Source: Streptomyces sp. TBY4
Lineage (GTDB): Bacteria > Actinomycetota > Actinomycetes > Streptomycetales > Streptomycetaceae
Reading direction: 5' to 3'
NCBI RefSeq assembly: GCF_024213195.1
Contig: NZ_JANAVF010000002.1
Location: 620,001-684,000 of the forward strand
DNA length: 64,000 nt
Part shown: positions 31,950 to 41,400 of the stretch, in pieces
Layout: each line of letters starts with the position of its first letter
Numbering within the stretch: position 1 is the first letter of the stretch
Notes under the pieces: model-generated
Database searches by the model: none
Seen by the model: the letters and a program-made list of their open reading frames with translations, nothing else
What the model was told of the DNA's origin: nothing
Program-made: the position numbers and the translations under genes

Positions 31950-34811
31950 CTACGGGGCTTCGCCGCCCGAGACGGCGGCGCGGCACTCGGCGGCCTCCTG
32001 CAGGACACTGGCCCTGCCCGCGGGGTCGTGCGCGAGCAGGGCGACCGCCTGCTCGTAGTACTCCACTGCCTCCGCGCACCGGTCCTGGGCGCACAGCCAC
32101 CGGGCGTTCCACAGACGTACGGTCCACAGGGGAGCCGTGCCGCCTTCGGCCGAGGCCTTCTCCGCCCGCTCCAACTCCGTCCGGGCCTGGGCGAAGAGCC
32201 CCTGGGCGATGAATACGCGGACGAGTGCGATGTGCAACTCGATCGTCAGGGAGTCGGTGTCCCGGCCGGTCTCCAGCTGATGACGCAGCAGCGCGCGCAA
32301 CTCCTCCTCGGCGTCCGAGCTCTGCATGAGCTCCAGCTGAAGGCTGACCCGGGTCTGCACGAGGTCGGCGAGATGTCCGGGACTGGAAGGGGAGTTGTCC
32401 CCGGCCGGTACGTAGAGGTCGAGGAGACGGCCGATCAGCACGATGGCCGCGCGTTCACGCCCGCTGTGGAGGAGCAGCCCGAGGAGCTCCAGGGAAATGT
32501 CGTGGTAGAGGGGGGAGAGCTGTTCGTCCGCTTCGTCGAGGCGGGCCAGGAGCGCACCGAACACGTTCTCCGCAGGCTCCGTCCGGTGCCCTTCCGTGAG
32601 CGCGTGACCCACCTGGTGGAGCACGTTGATGTCCAGTTCGGCCGGGTTCGCCTCGACGACGGCCAACAGGGCCTGGGCTTCGGCAGCCGCACCCTCGTCC
32701 TTGCCCTGGCTCGCGAGCACCTGCACCAGGATGGCGTGGACCAGGAGGCCGCTGCCCACGTGCCGAGGGGAGCGCAGCTCGTCCAGAACGGCGCGCAACT
32801 GCTCTTCTGCCTCGGGGAACCGACCGGTCGAGGCCAGGGCGCGCGCCCACCGGAAGCGGAGTTGCAGTGTTGCCCCGTCCTGTGGTCCCCGCTCGTCTCG
32901 ATACCCCTCGTAGAGCTTGCGGGATTCGTCCACGTCGCCGATGTCTTCGTAGTACTGCCCGCGAATCGCACCCACCACGAGGAGGGACTCGGGCAGGGCG
33001 GCGGAACGCTCCATCATCAGCCTGAGCAGTTCGCCGGCCTGGTCCCGGCGGTTGGAGGCGAGGCAGAAGCCGTACGCGGCCCATCCGGCTTCGACGAACC
33101 AGGTCAGCGACTCCACATCGTCCGAGGGCGCCGAGCCCAGGGCCGCCAGCACGTGAGGGAGCTGGACCTGCCACCTCTTCCAGTGGTCGGGAGTGTTCGT
33201 ATCTCCCCCCATCCATCGCACGACATTGACGGCAGCCCGCCAGACCTCGGCGGCTTCGTCTCCCGCGCGGACCTGCGCGGCATTGGTGTCCAGTACCAGC
33301 GGGTGGGCGGTGACACAGGGAGGCGCCGCGTTCGCCGCGTCGCTCCCGCCGGCTGATGTGCCGGGGTTCTCCACGTTCAGCAGGCCCACGTCGACGAGTG
33401 CGTCGACAGCGAGGTCGCCGTGCTCGAACCCTGCGGGGGACCCGTCTTCCGGGCTGACGAGCCCGTACGCGAGCAGCGGGGCGGGGAACGGGTCGGGGGC
33501 GAAGCACGAGAGCACCCGCATGAGCATTCTGGCCTCCGGCAGCCCTTGCCGGGCGAGCAGGTCGAGGCTGATCTCCCAGGTGTGGCCCACCAGCCTGCGC
33601 AACCGCTGGTCGTCCACGCCGAGCCGGGACGGTTCACCCGCGTCCAGCAACGGGGCACCCAGTCGGTCCAGTTCTGCCGTATACCCCGCGAAGTCGCCGG
33701 TGGGGCGGGCACCGACCGTGCCGGGTACGAATCCGAGGCCCCTTCGTACCCGCGCCAGGTACGCTCCGGCCAGGTGCAGCGCAAGGGGGAGCCCGCCCAG
33801 CCTTCCTGCGAGCCTCCGGGCATCCCCCACCGGTCCGGCATGTCCCGCCAGGTCGGTGAGGACCTGTGCTCCGTCCTCGGCGGACAGCACCTCCACCGCC
33901 CGGCACACGGCTTCCCCTCCCCACAGCAGCGGGTTGCCGACGCGACTCGTCACCACGGTGAGACCGGCCCGGCTCGGCCGGATCCATCCGGTGCCGTCCC
34001 CGGGCGAGCCGTGCTCCGAAGCCACGACGGAGAGATCGTCCACGGCATCGACGACGAGCAGCCAGCGCCGGTCCGCACGGTCCAGGAAACGCCACACGAG
34101 ATCCAGGGCGCTCGACCGCCCCGCCCAGGCGTGGTGGAGGTCCTCGTCCGCCGCGCCCAGTTCACGGGCGATCTGGGACATGCCCGTGAGCAACCGCTCG
34201 TGCGTCGTCGCCGACACCCAGAACACCTGGTGCCCGAGGTCCCGGGCATGCCGGGCGAGCCGCAGTGCGGCCGTCGTCTTTCCGCATCCGCCGAGCCCGT
34301 GCAGTACCTGCACCTGCCCGTGCTCCTCGGTCACGGCCCGTGTCAGATCGGCCAGCAGAGAGTCGCGGCCGTGGATGCGGACGGGCAGCTCACCGTACGG
34401 GGGGCGCACGGAGTACGTCCCCGGCCGCCGATCCGTGTCGGCTGAAACCTCGCCGGCAGTACGGAGCAGGCCCTCCACGGCCGTTCGGCGGGGGTTCTCC
34501 GCAGCCGTGCGGCGGCGTTCCTGGTCCGCGGCGCTCCGCTTCGCCCGCCATGCGGCCGGACCCCGCCGGGGCGTGCCCGACTTCTGCTGCGCCTTGGCTT
34601 CCAGCAGGTCCACCAGGACGGCGAACGGGCGACCGTCCTCGGGCACGCTCTTGCCGCTGAACCACAGGCTGAGCTTGCTCTTCCCGAGGGTGACCGGGGG
34701 GCGCTGCTGCAGGCCCCAGGCCGCCATCCGGCTGAACGTAGGCGTTCCCGCGTCGGTCCGCAGGCGCCGCAGGTCAGCCGCGAGACGGTCGGCTGCGGAC
34801 TGGTCGTCCAT
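31950..34811 (-). CDS. STAND/NB-ARC NTPase with HTH-like N-terminus and TPR-like C-terminus
   Basis: From the ATG at the start of MDDQSAADRL the protein is 953 aa. Residues ~5-75 are a helical domain (ADLRRLRTDAGTPTFSRMA, LGKSKLSLWFSGKSVPED) of the type found before NB-ARC modules in actinomycetes. The NTPase core has the P-loop GLGGCGKTTAALRLAR (~171-186), Walker B RWLLVVDAVDDLS, an Arg sensor region VTSRVGNPLLW and GGLPLALHLAGAYL. About 450 C-terminal residues are paired helices with TPR spacing. STAND proteins are switches that oligomerise on ligand binding; roles include regulation and anti-phage death. The gene is divergent from a 44-aa peptide gene over a dense set of inverted repeats. 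Confidence 0.88.
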   Translation of the reverse strand: MDDQSAADRLAADLRRLRTDAGTPTFSRMAAWGLQQRPPVTLGKSKLSLWFSGKSVPEDGRPFAVLVDLLEAKAQQKSGTPRRGPAAWRAKRSAADQERRRTAAENPRRTAVEGLLRTAGEVSADTDRRPGTYSVRPPYGELPVRIHGRDSLLADLTRAVTEEHGQVQVLHGLGGCGKTTAALRLARHARDLGHQVFWVSATTHERLLTGMSQIARELGAADEDLHHAWAGRSSALDLVWRFLDRADRRWLLVVDAVDDLSVVASEHGSPGDGTGWIRPSRAGLTVVTSRVGNPLLWGGEAVCRAVEVLSAEDGAQVLTDLAGHAGPVGDARRLAGRLGGLPLALHLAGAYLARVRRGLGFVPGTVGARPTGDFAGYTAELDRLGAPLLDAGEPSRLGVDDQRLRRLVGHTWEISLDLLARQGLPEARMLMRVLSCFAPDPFPAPLLAYGLVSPEDGSPAGFEHGDLAVDALVDVGLLNVENPGTSAGGSDAANAAPPCVTAHPLVLDTNAAQVRAGDEAAEVWRAAVNVVRWMGGDTNTPDHWKRWQVQLPHVLAALGSAPSDDVESLTWFVEAGWAAYGFCLASNRRDQAGELLRLMMERSAALPESLLVVGAIRGQYYEDIGDVDESRKLYEGYRDERGPQDGATLQLRFRWARALASTGRFPEAEEQLRAVLDELRSPRHVGSGLLVHAILVQVLASQGKDEGAAAEAQALLAVVEANPAELDINVLHQVGHALTEGHRTEPAENVFGALLARLDEADEQLSPLYHDISLELLGLLLHSGRERAAIVLIGRLLDLYVPAGDNSPSSPGHLADLVQTRVSLQLELMQSSDAEEELRALLRHQLETGRDTDSLTIELHIALVRVFIAQGLFAQARTELERAEKASAEGGTAPLWTVRLWNARWLCAQDRCAEAVEYYEQAVALLAHDPAGRASVLQEAAECRAAVSGGEAP

Positions 34812-34819
34812 CGGTCCCC

Positions 34820-34889
34820 GTTCAGTCTGAACTCTCGGTGAACACCCATTGCACCAGGCCTGCCCTGCACAGATGTGGTGTTCAGCGAG
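34820..34889. promoter_or_regulatory. Cluster of GTTCAG/CTGAAC half-sites between the STAND and small-peptide genes
   Basis: A perfect palindrome GTTCAG-T-CTGAAC (34820-34832) is followed by an inverted pair CTCGGTGAACACC (34834-34846) and GGTGTTCAGCGAG (34877-34889) matching at 12 of 13 positions. All contain a GTTCA core. This is the expected look of an operator cluster controlling both divergent genes. Confidence 0.5.
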
Positions 34890-34973
34890 AAACCAGGCAG
34901 TTGAACCACCCGCGGACCAGGTCGCATGGTCGCCGACCGGTCGGAGGGACCGGGCCTGGAGAGAGGATGCGCG

Positions 34974-35108
34974 GTGAAGGAATACGCGGCGAAGTGGCGT
35001 GACCGGGTGTGGAGGCGCGAAGTGCTGAAGACAGCGGGAGGGTGGGTTGTCTCGGGGCTGGTACGTGAACTCGTCGGCAGGGTCCTCTCCTTGTGGTGGG
35101 GGCTGTGA
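34974..35108 (+). CDS. 44-residue cationic, membrane-active-looking peptide
   Basis: A GTG start six bases after GGAGAGAGGA opens a 44-codon frame. The product is basic (nine Lys/Arg, four acidic) and amphipathic: KEYAAKWRDRVWRREVLK, then a hydrophobic half (TAGGWVVSGLVRELVGRVLSLWWGL) rich in Trp, Val and Leu. No Cys and no signal peptide. It could be a small membrane protein, a toxin-like peptide or a leaderless bacteriocin-like peptide. Support for it being real is the ribosome site, the divergent placement to the STAND gene and the shared operator cluster. I know no family for it. Confidence 0.55.
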   Translation: MKEYAAKWRDRVWRREVLKTAGGWVVSGLVRELVGRVLSLWWGL

Positions 35109-35150
35109 GTCGCCCGCCGGGTGCTGACCGGTCGCACATGTGACGTCCGC

Positions 35151-35198
35151 GCCGTCGGGGCCGTGCACCGCCTCCGGTGCACGTGCCCCGGCGACGGC
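35151..35198. terminator. Bidirectional terminator hairpin after the small gene and the NRPS operon
   Basis: An inner perfect 8-bp stem (GTGCACCG at 35163-35170 with 35175-35182) is extended by an outer 11-bp pairing (GCCGTCGGGGC with GCCCC plus GACGGC) with a 3-nt bulge. It lies 4 bp before the end of the last NRPS gene and 42 bp after the small gene. Confidence 0.65.
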
Positions 35199-35201
35199 AG
35201 G

Positions 35202-38200
35202 TCAGCCGCAGCCGGCGGTCAGGGCTGCGGTGAACTCCCCGGCCAGTTCGGTGATCACGGGGAGGTCGAAGGCCAGTGCGTTGTACTGGAGCCAGCACCG
35301 CAGGCCGCCGTCCGGCTGTTCGACCACGGTGAGTTCGGGTACGCCGCGGTCGCCGCCGGGGAGGGGCCAGGGGACGGTGCTTCCGCGCGGCAGTTCCCAG
35401 GGCTCGCAGGTCAGGCCGGGGAGCTGGGCGGGCGCGGCCCAGGCCTCGTAGCGGAGCCAGGCCGCGAAGGGTACGGACGGGCTGAACTCGGCGAACGGGT
35501 AGAGCTGGTGGTCCAGCGCCTCGCTGTAGACCGTCCGCAGCCGGTCCACCAGTTCGGCGAAACCGGGGCCCCCGCTCGCGTCCACCCGGAGCAGCAGCGA
35601 CTGGACGAAGCAGCCCACCGTCCGCTCGGAGTCCGGGCGCGGGCGGCCGGGTACGGGGGTCATCACCACCAGGTCGGGACGGCCGCTGCGGCTCGCCAGC
35701 AGTCCGGCCCAGGCCGCCGTGACGGCCAGGAACGGGGTGGCGCCCAACTCGGCCGCCCGGGCCCGCAGGGCTTCCGCCAAGGACGCCGGTATCTCGAACT
35801 CGTGCGCCTGGGTCAGCACTTCCTCCACCGTGCGGCGGCCCGCGAACTGCTCCAGGGCCTCCGGGGCCCCGGCCAGCGCGGTGGCGAAGTGGGCCCGGGA
35901 GACCGGCCACTGGGCGTTCGCCCGGTCCACCAACTCCGCGTAGTCCGGCCCCGATCGGGCCGGCGGGGCCGAACGGCCGCGCCGCAGCGCGGAGTAGAAG
36001 ACACCGAGGTCGGAGAGGAGGACCCCGGTCGACCAGCCGTCGGAGACCATGTGGTGGACCGCGACGAGCACGATGTGGTCGGTCTCCGAACGGGTCACCA
36101 CCAGGAGGCGGGCCATCGGGTCCCGGGCCAGGTCGGTCAGCCGGTCCCGCTCGGCCAGCAGCAGGGCGTCCACCTCCGCGTCCGTGGCCCCCGGGACCCG
36201 GGTGAGGGTGATCCGTACCCGGGGCTCCTCGTCCAGGACGGCCCGTACGACCCCTGCGCCCGCGGCCTCTGCGCCCGCGGCCTCTGCGCCCGCGGCCTCT
36301 CCACCCGCGACCCCTGCGCCCGCGGCCTCGAACCGGGTCCGCAGCGCCGGATGGCGCCGGACCGCCTCGGTGAGCGCCCGGCCCAGGGTCTCCGGCTCCA
36401 GCCGGTCGGTCACCCGGAACAGCGCCGTCACCGCGCCGGCGTCCCGGCCGGGGGCCTCGGCCATCCAGCGGAAGAAGTTCTCCTGCTGCGAGGTGAGGGC
36501 GACGGCGTGCGGCTGGGCCCGGAGCGCGGCCAGGAACGGCGTCACGGTCTCCGTCCCGGCAGGAGCTCCGCCCACAGTGCTCCGCCGCCGGTCGGGGTGG
36601 TCCACCCAGGCGGCCTGGGAGCGCAGCGAGGGCCGCTCGAAGATCAGGGCGGTGCCCGCCCGGACCCCGAACCCGGCGCTGATGCCACTCGCGAGCTGGA
36701 CCGCCCGGAACGAGTCGCCGCCGAGCGCGAAGAACTCGGCGGCCACGTCGGTGACCGGCCGCCCCAACAGGCGCCGCCAGAGCGCGGCCAGCCGCAGCTC
36801 CGTCGGGGTGGCCGGGGCGAGCGCGGGACCGGAGGCCTCCGCGGGCGCGTCGAACAAGGGGCGGAGCCAGTGCTTGACCACCTTGCCGCTCGGGTTCCTG
36901 GGCAGGTCGTCCGCGAGCAGGATCCGGACCGGCAGTTCGGGCCGGCTCAGCCGGGCGCTCAGGAACAGCCGCAGCTCGTCCAGGTCCACACCGCCGGGCC
37001 CGGCCACCACGACGGCCACCGGGACGGCCCCCATCACGGGGTGCGGCAGGCCGAGCGCGGCGGCGTCGGCGACCGCGGGGTGCTCGTGCAGCACCTCCTC
37101 GATCCGCAGCGTGGAGACCTTCAGGGCTCCGCTCTTGATGACGTCGCTCTCCCGGTCGACCAGGTAGAGGTAGCCGTCGGGGTCGAGGCGCCCGAGGTCG
37201 CCCATCCGTACCCAGCCGTCCCGGAACACCTTCGCGTTCTCCCCGGCGGCGCCCAGGTAGCCGCGGGGCGGTCCGGGCTGGCGCAGCCAGACCTCGCCGA
37301 CCTGACCGGCGGGCAGCGGCAGCCCTTCCGCGTCGAGGATCCGCAGGTCGCGGGGGTCGGCCGGGCGGCCCAGCGATCCGGGGCGGCGGGTGTCGACCAC
37401 GGTGGAGATCTGTGCGGGGGAGGCCTCGGCGGAGGTGTAGGTGTTGACCAGCGTCGCGCCCGGCAGCGCCGAGGCCAGCGCGGCGGCCACCGGCACGGGG
37501 AGTGCGGCGGCGGAGGAGTTGACCAGGCGCAGACTGCTCAGGTCGTACCGCCCGGCGGTCCCCGCGTTGACCAGTTCGATCGCCATCGAGGGCACCAGGA
37601 AGGCGGTGCCGATCCCGAACTCCTCGACCGCGGCGCCGAACCGGTCCGCGTCGAAGCGCGGCAGGCTGACCGTGGTGGGCGCGGCGGTCAGTGCGGCCAG
37701 CAGCATCACCTGACCCGCGTTGGTCCCGATCGGGAAGGCGTGCAGGGCGTGCCGCGAGTGCGCGTAGGCACGGCGGCGGGGATGCGCGGCCAGGCCGGCG
37801 GTGAGGTTTCCGTGCGCGGCGAGCACGCCCTTGGGCGCGCCGGTGGTGCCCGAGGTGCCGATCACCTGGGCCGGGTCCTGCGGACCGACCCGGTACGGGG
37901 GGCCGGCCGGCGGTTCAGGGTGCGCCGCGAGCAGGGCGTCCAGTTCGTGCCCCACCAGGCCCTGTACGCCGGGCAGTTCGGCGTCCCGCAGGACGGTGCC
38001 GACCCCGGCCAGCTCGGCCAGGGCGGCGGCATCGGCCTCGGAGAGGTCCTCGCGGACCGGGACGGGCACCCCGCCCGCGTACTGGACGGCGAGGAAGGCG
38101 ACGGCGTACCGCTCCCAGCGCGCGTTGGAGAACCGCAGCAGGACCCGGTCGCCCGGACCGACCCCGGCGGCGGCCAGCCCGGCGGCGGCGCGCAGCGCCT

Positions 38201-38348
38201 CCTCGCGCCAGCGGCGACAGCTGAGCTGCCGGCCGCCGACGACCTGCAGGGCTATGTGGTCCGGCTGTTCGGCGGCCCTGGCGTCGAGGAGCTCCGGGAC
38301 GGTCGTGGCGGCGGGCGGCGCGGTGGCGGGCGGCGCGGTGGTGGCGAT
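35202..38348 (-). CDS. NRPS module A-PCP-C (acid-activating adenylation domain, terminal condensation domain)
   Basis: The frame runs from about 38366 with no ATG, GTG or TTG until 38069, well inside the adenylation domain. The likeliest start is ATC at 38348, eight bases after GGAGAA, giving 1048 aa. Domains: adenylation (~25-545, with GDRVLLRFSNARWERYAVAF, core QVIGTSGTTGAPKGVLAAHG, RMGDLGRLDPDGYLYLVDR, NPSGKVVKHW), carrier protein (~565-640, Ser in FFALGGDSFRAVQL) and condensation (~670-1045, VHHMVSDGWSTGV). The adenylation domain lacks the YGPTE motif (NTYTSAEASP instead), so it looks like an acyl- or aryl-acid ligase rather than an amino-acid one. A protein that ends in a condensation domain must pass its product to another carrier or release it to a free acceptor. 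Last gene of the operon. Confidence 0.9.
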   Translation of the reverse strand: MATTAPPATAPPAATTVPELLDARAAEQPDHIALQVVGGRQLSCRRWREEALRAAAGLAAAGVGPGDRVLLRFSNARWERYAVAFLAVQYAGGVPVPVREDLSEADAAALAELAGVGTVLRDAELPGVQGLVGHELDALLAAHPEPPAGPPYRVGPQDPAQVIGTSGTTGAPKGVLAAHGNLTAGLAAHPRRRAYAHSRHALHAFPIGTNAGQVMLLAALTAAPTTVSLPRFDADRFGAAVEEFGIGTAFLVPSMAIELVNAGTAGRYDLSSLRLVNSSAAALPVPVAAALASALPGATLVNTYTSAEASPAQISTVVDTRRPGSLGRPADPRDLRILDAEGLPLPAGQVGEVWLRQPGPPRGYLGAAGENAKVFRDGWVRMGDLGRLDPDGYLYLVDRESDVIKSGALKVSTLRIEEVLHEHPAVADAAALGLPHPVMGAVPVAVVVAGPGGVDLDELRLFLSARLSRPELPVRILLADDLPRNPSGKVVKHWLRPLFDAPAEASGPALAPATPTELRLAALWRRLLGRPVTDVAAEFFALGGDSFRAVQLASGISAGFGVRAGTALIFERPSLRSQAAWVDHPDRRRSTVGGAPAGTETVTPFLAALRAQPHAVALTSQQENFFRWMAEAPGRDAGAVTALFRVTDRLEPETLGRALTEAVRRHPALRTRFEAAGAGVAGGEAAGAEAAGAEAAGAGVVRAVLDEEPRVRITLTRVPGATDAEVDALLLAERDRLTDLARDPMARLLVVTRSETDHIVLVAVHHMVSDGWSTGVLLSDLGVFYSALRRGRSAPPARSGPDYAELVDRANAQWPVSRAHFATALAGAPEALEQFAGRRTVEEVLTQAHEFEIPASLAEALRARAAELGATPFLAVTAAWAGLLASRSGRPDLVVMTPVPGRPRPDSERTVGCFVQSLLLRVDASGGPGFAELVDRLRTVYSEALDHQLYPFAEFSPSVPFAAWLRYEAWAAPAQLPGLTCEPWELPRGSTVPWPLPGGDRGVPELTVVEQPDGGLRCWLQYNALAFDLPVITELAGEFTAALTAGCG
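36256..36330 (-). repeat. Five 15-bp in-frame tandem repeats within the condensation domain
   Basis: GCGCCCGCGGCCTCT is present three times exactly and twice as close variants. On the coding strand it encodes a repeated EAAGA block (AGGEAAGAEAAGAEAAGAG) in a loop of the C domain, so copy-number changes would keep the frame. Confidence 0.85.
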
Positions 38349-38403
38349 GGCGTTCTCCGGTGGAATTCAGGGGGATTCGGGAGTACGGGGCGGGCGGGCG
38401 GAG

Positions 38404-41400
38404 TCAGTCCAGCCGGTCGGCGGCCTCCTGCTCGCTGAGGGCATCGATCTCCGCGATCAGCAGGGCCTCGATCCGGGCCGCCAGGGCCGCCGGGGTGGGG
38501 CTCTCGAAGACGTCGCGGATCGACACGTCGAGGCCGACCCCGGCCCGGATGCGGGCGGCGATCCGGGTGACCAGGAGCGAGTCCCCGCCGAGGGCGAGGA
38601 AGTCGTCCAGTACGCCGACCTTCGGTACGCCGAGCACCTCCTGCCAGAGCTCGACCACCAGGGCCTCGGCATCGGTACGGGGCGCCAGGTACCTGGCGGC
38701 TGCGCCCGCGGGGTCCGGGTCGGGCAGGGCCGTGGTGTCGAGCTTGCCGTTGGCGGTGAGCGGGAGGGTGTCGAGCGGCACCACGGCGTCCGGCACCATG
38801 AAGGCCGGCAGCCGCAGGGCCAGGTGCTCGCGCAGTTCGCCTGGCAGCGGCACGGCAGCTGCGTACCCCTGTCCGGCGGCCGGCCGCAGGACGGCGTAGG
38901 CGATGAGCCGGCGGCCGTCGCGGACGAGTACGGCCGCGCGGCTGACGGCCGGGTGGGAGGTGAGGGCGGCCTCGATCTCGGCGGGCTCGATCCGGTAGCC
39001 GCGGATCTTGACCTGGCCGTCGGCGCGGCCGAGGAACTCCAGCTGCCCGTCGGTGCGCCACCGGGCGCGGTCCCCGGTGCGGTACATCCGCCCGTCCGGG
39101 ACATCGGTGAACGGATCCGGGAGGAAGGCCTCCGAAGTCAGGTCGGGCCGGGCCAGGTAGCCGCGGGCGAGGCCGCGGCCGCCGATGTACAGCTCGCCCT
39201 CGGAGCCGGCGGGCAGCAGGCCGCCGCGCTCGTCCAGGAGGTAGAGCCGCACGCCCGGCAGCGGACGGCCGAGCGGCGGGCGCTGCCCGCCGGCGGTGGC
39301 GCCGCCGGGGTGGTCGCCGGGGGTCCCGTTCGGGCGGCCGGAACCGCCGCCGTGCCCGCTGTCGGGGCCGCTCGGGTGCCCGCCGCCGAGCTCGCCCGCG
39401 GTGACGATGACCGTCGCCTCCGTCGGGCCGTACGTGTTGACCAGCCGGACGCTGTCGCCGTGCCGCTCCCGCCACCGGGCGAGGGTGGCCGCGCGGGCCT
39501 CGGAACCGCCGAGGACCACCAGTCGCAGCGCCGGCGGCCACGGAGCCTGGTCTCCGAGCGCCACCAGCTCCTCCCAGTACGCGGTGGGCAGGTCGAGCAC
39601 GGTGACGGACCGTCCGGCCTCGCCGCGCAGCAGGTCGGGCAGCATCCGTCCGCCACCGGGCAGCAGGACGACGCAGGCGCCGGCGGTGAGGGCCGGCCAG
39701 ATCTCCTCGGCGTGGGTGTCGAAGCCGATGGAGGCGAACTGGACGATCCGGTCCCCGGGCCGGAGCCGGTAGCCCTCCGGCCCGGCCATCCACCGCACGC
39801 GCTCCGCCAGAGCGGCGTGCTCGACGGCGACCCCCTTGGGCACGCCGGTGGAGCCCGAGGTGTAGAGGACGTACGCGAGGCCGCCCGGGTCGCTCCCGGG
39901 CAGCGCGGCCCCGGCGGGCCCCGGGCTCTCGGGCCCGGGCCGGGTGCCCGCGGGCCCGGCCGCGGTGTCCGGATCGCCGGCGACCGGCACCGGGACGGCC
40001 AGCACCGGGACCCCCAGGTCCGGCTGCTCGCCCCCGGTGAGCAGCAGGGCGGCGTCCGCTTCGCCGAGCATCAGCCGCTGCCGCTCGGCCGGGTGCGCGG
40101 GGTCGAGCGGCAGGTAGCCGGCGCCGGCCTTCCAGATCGCCAGCAGGGCGGTGACCAGGGCGAAGGACGGCTCGATCCGGACGCCCACGGCGCGGCCGGC
40201 CACCGGTCCGAGCCGTCGGGCCAACTCGTCGGATAGGCGGTCGAGTTCCCCGTAGGTGAGGATGCGGCCCGCGCATTCGAGGGCGGGCGCGCCGGGGCGC
40301 ACGGCCACCTGTTCCGCGAAGCCGCGCAGGACCGGGCGCGCGTCCTCGGCGTCGGCGGGTCCGGCGCCGAGGGTGAGCAGCGCGGCGCGCTCCTCGCCGG
40401 TCAGCAGCCAGTCACCGTGCAGCGGGACCCGTACGTCCGCGACGGCGCGGGCGAGCAGGTCGCGGACCCGGCGTGCCAGGGACTCCACCGTGGCGCGCTC
40501 GAAGAGCTCCCGGTCGAAGCAGAAGGAGAGGGTCATCCCGCCGTCCGGGGTCCGCCAGCTGTCCAGTAGCAGATCGGTCTTGGCCCGGTCGAAGCCGGAG
40601 TCCATGCCCGCCGTCCGGACCCCCGCGGGCAGCGAGGCCCGCTCGTCGGCGCCGGCCAGTTCGTACTGGCTCTGGTGGACGAACACCGCCTGGTAGAGCG
40701 GTCCGACGCCGGGCAGTACGGGCAGCCCCAGCTCGGCCGCCACCCGCTCGACCGGGAGGTCCTGATGGCTCAGCGCGGCCATCGTCGCGGAGCGCACCCG
40801 GCGCAGCACGGTGTGGAAATCCGGATCGCCGGTGAGGTCCGCACGGATCACCCCCGTGCGGGAGAAGTAGCCGAGCAGGGCCTCGTGGGCGGTCTCGTTG
40901 CGGCCGGCCAGCGGGGTGCCGACGGCGAAGTCGTAGCTGCCGCTCCAGCGGGCCAGTACGCACTGGTAGGCGGCCAGCAGCACCATGAACGGGGTGCACC
41001 GCTGCTCACGGGCCAGGGCATCGAGTCCGGCGACGAGCTCGGCGCCGAGGGCGAGGTCGGCGAAGCCGGCCGGGTGGGCGGGCTCGGCGGGCCTGGGACG
41101 GTCCAGCGGCATCCGCAGCGGGCCGGTGCCGGCCAGCCGTCCGCTCCAGTACCGGACCGCCTCCTCGGCGGCGCCGCCGTCCAGCCTGCTCCGTTCGGCG
41201 CGTGCGAAGTCACCGAACTGGAGCTTGAGGTCCGGCAGTTCGGCGGGAGCCTCGCCGATCTCCTCGCGGTACAGGGCGAGCAGCTCGCGCCACAGGACCG
41301 TGAACGACCACCCGTCGGAGACGATGTGGTGGACCACCACGCTCAGGGCGTGCTCGTCCTTGTCGGCGCTGACCAGGACGGCCCGCAGCGGCGGGCGTCC

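Noticed and set aside
34926..34973. Longer N-terminal start for the 44-aa peptide gene (ATG at 34926)
   Set aside because: No ribosome site, whereas GGAGAGAGGA fits the GTG at 34974.
36256..36330. CRISPR-like short repeats
   Set aside because: Units are contiguous 15-mers in frame within a gene, with no spacers.
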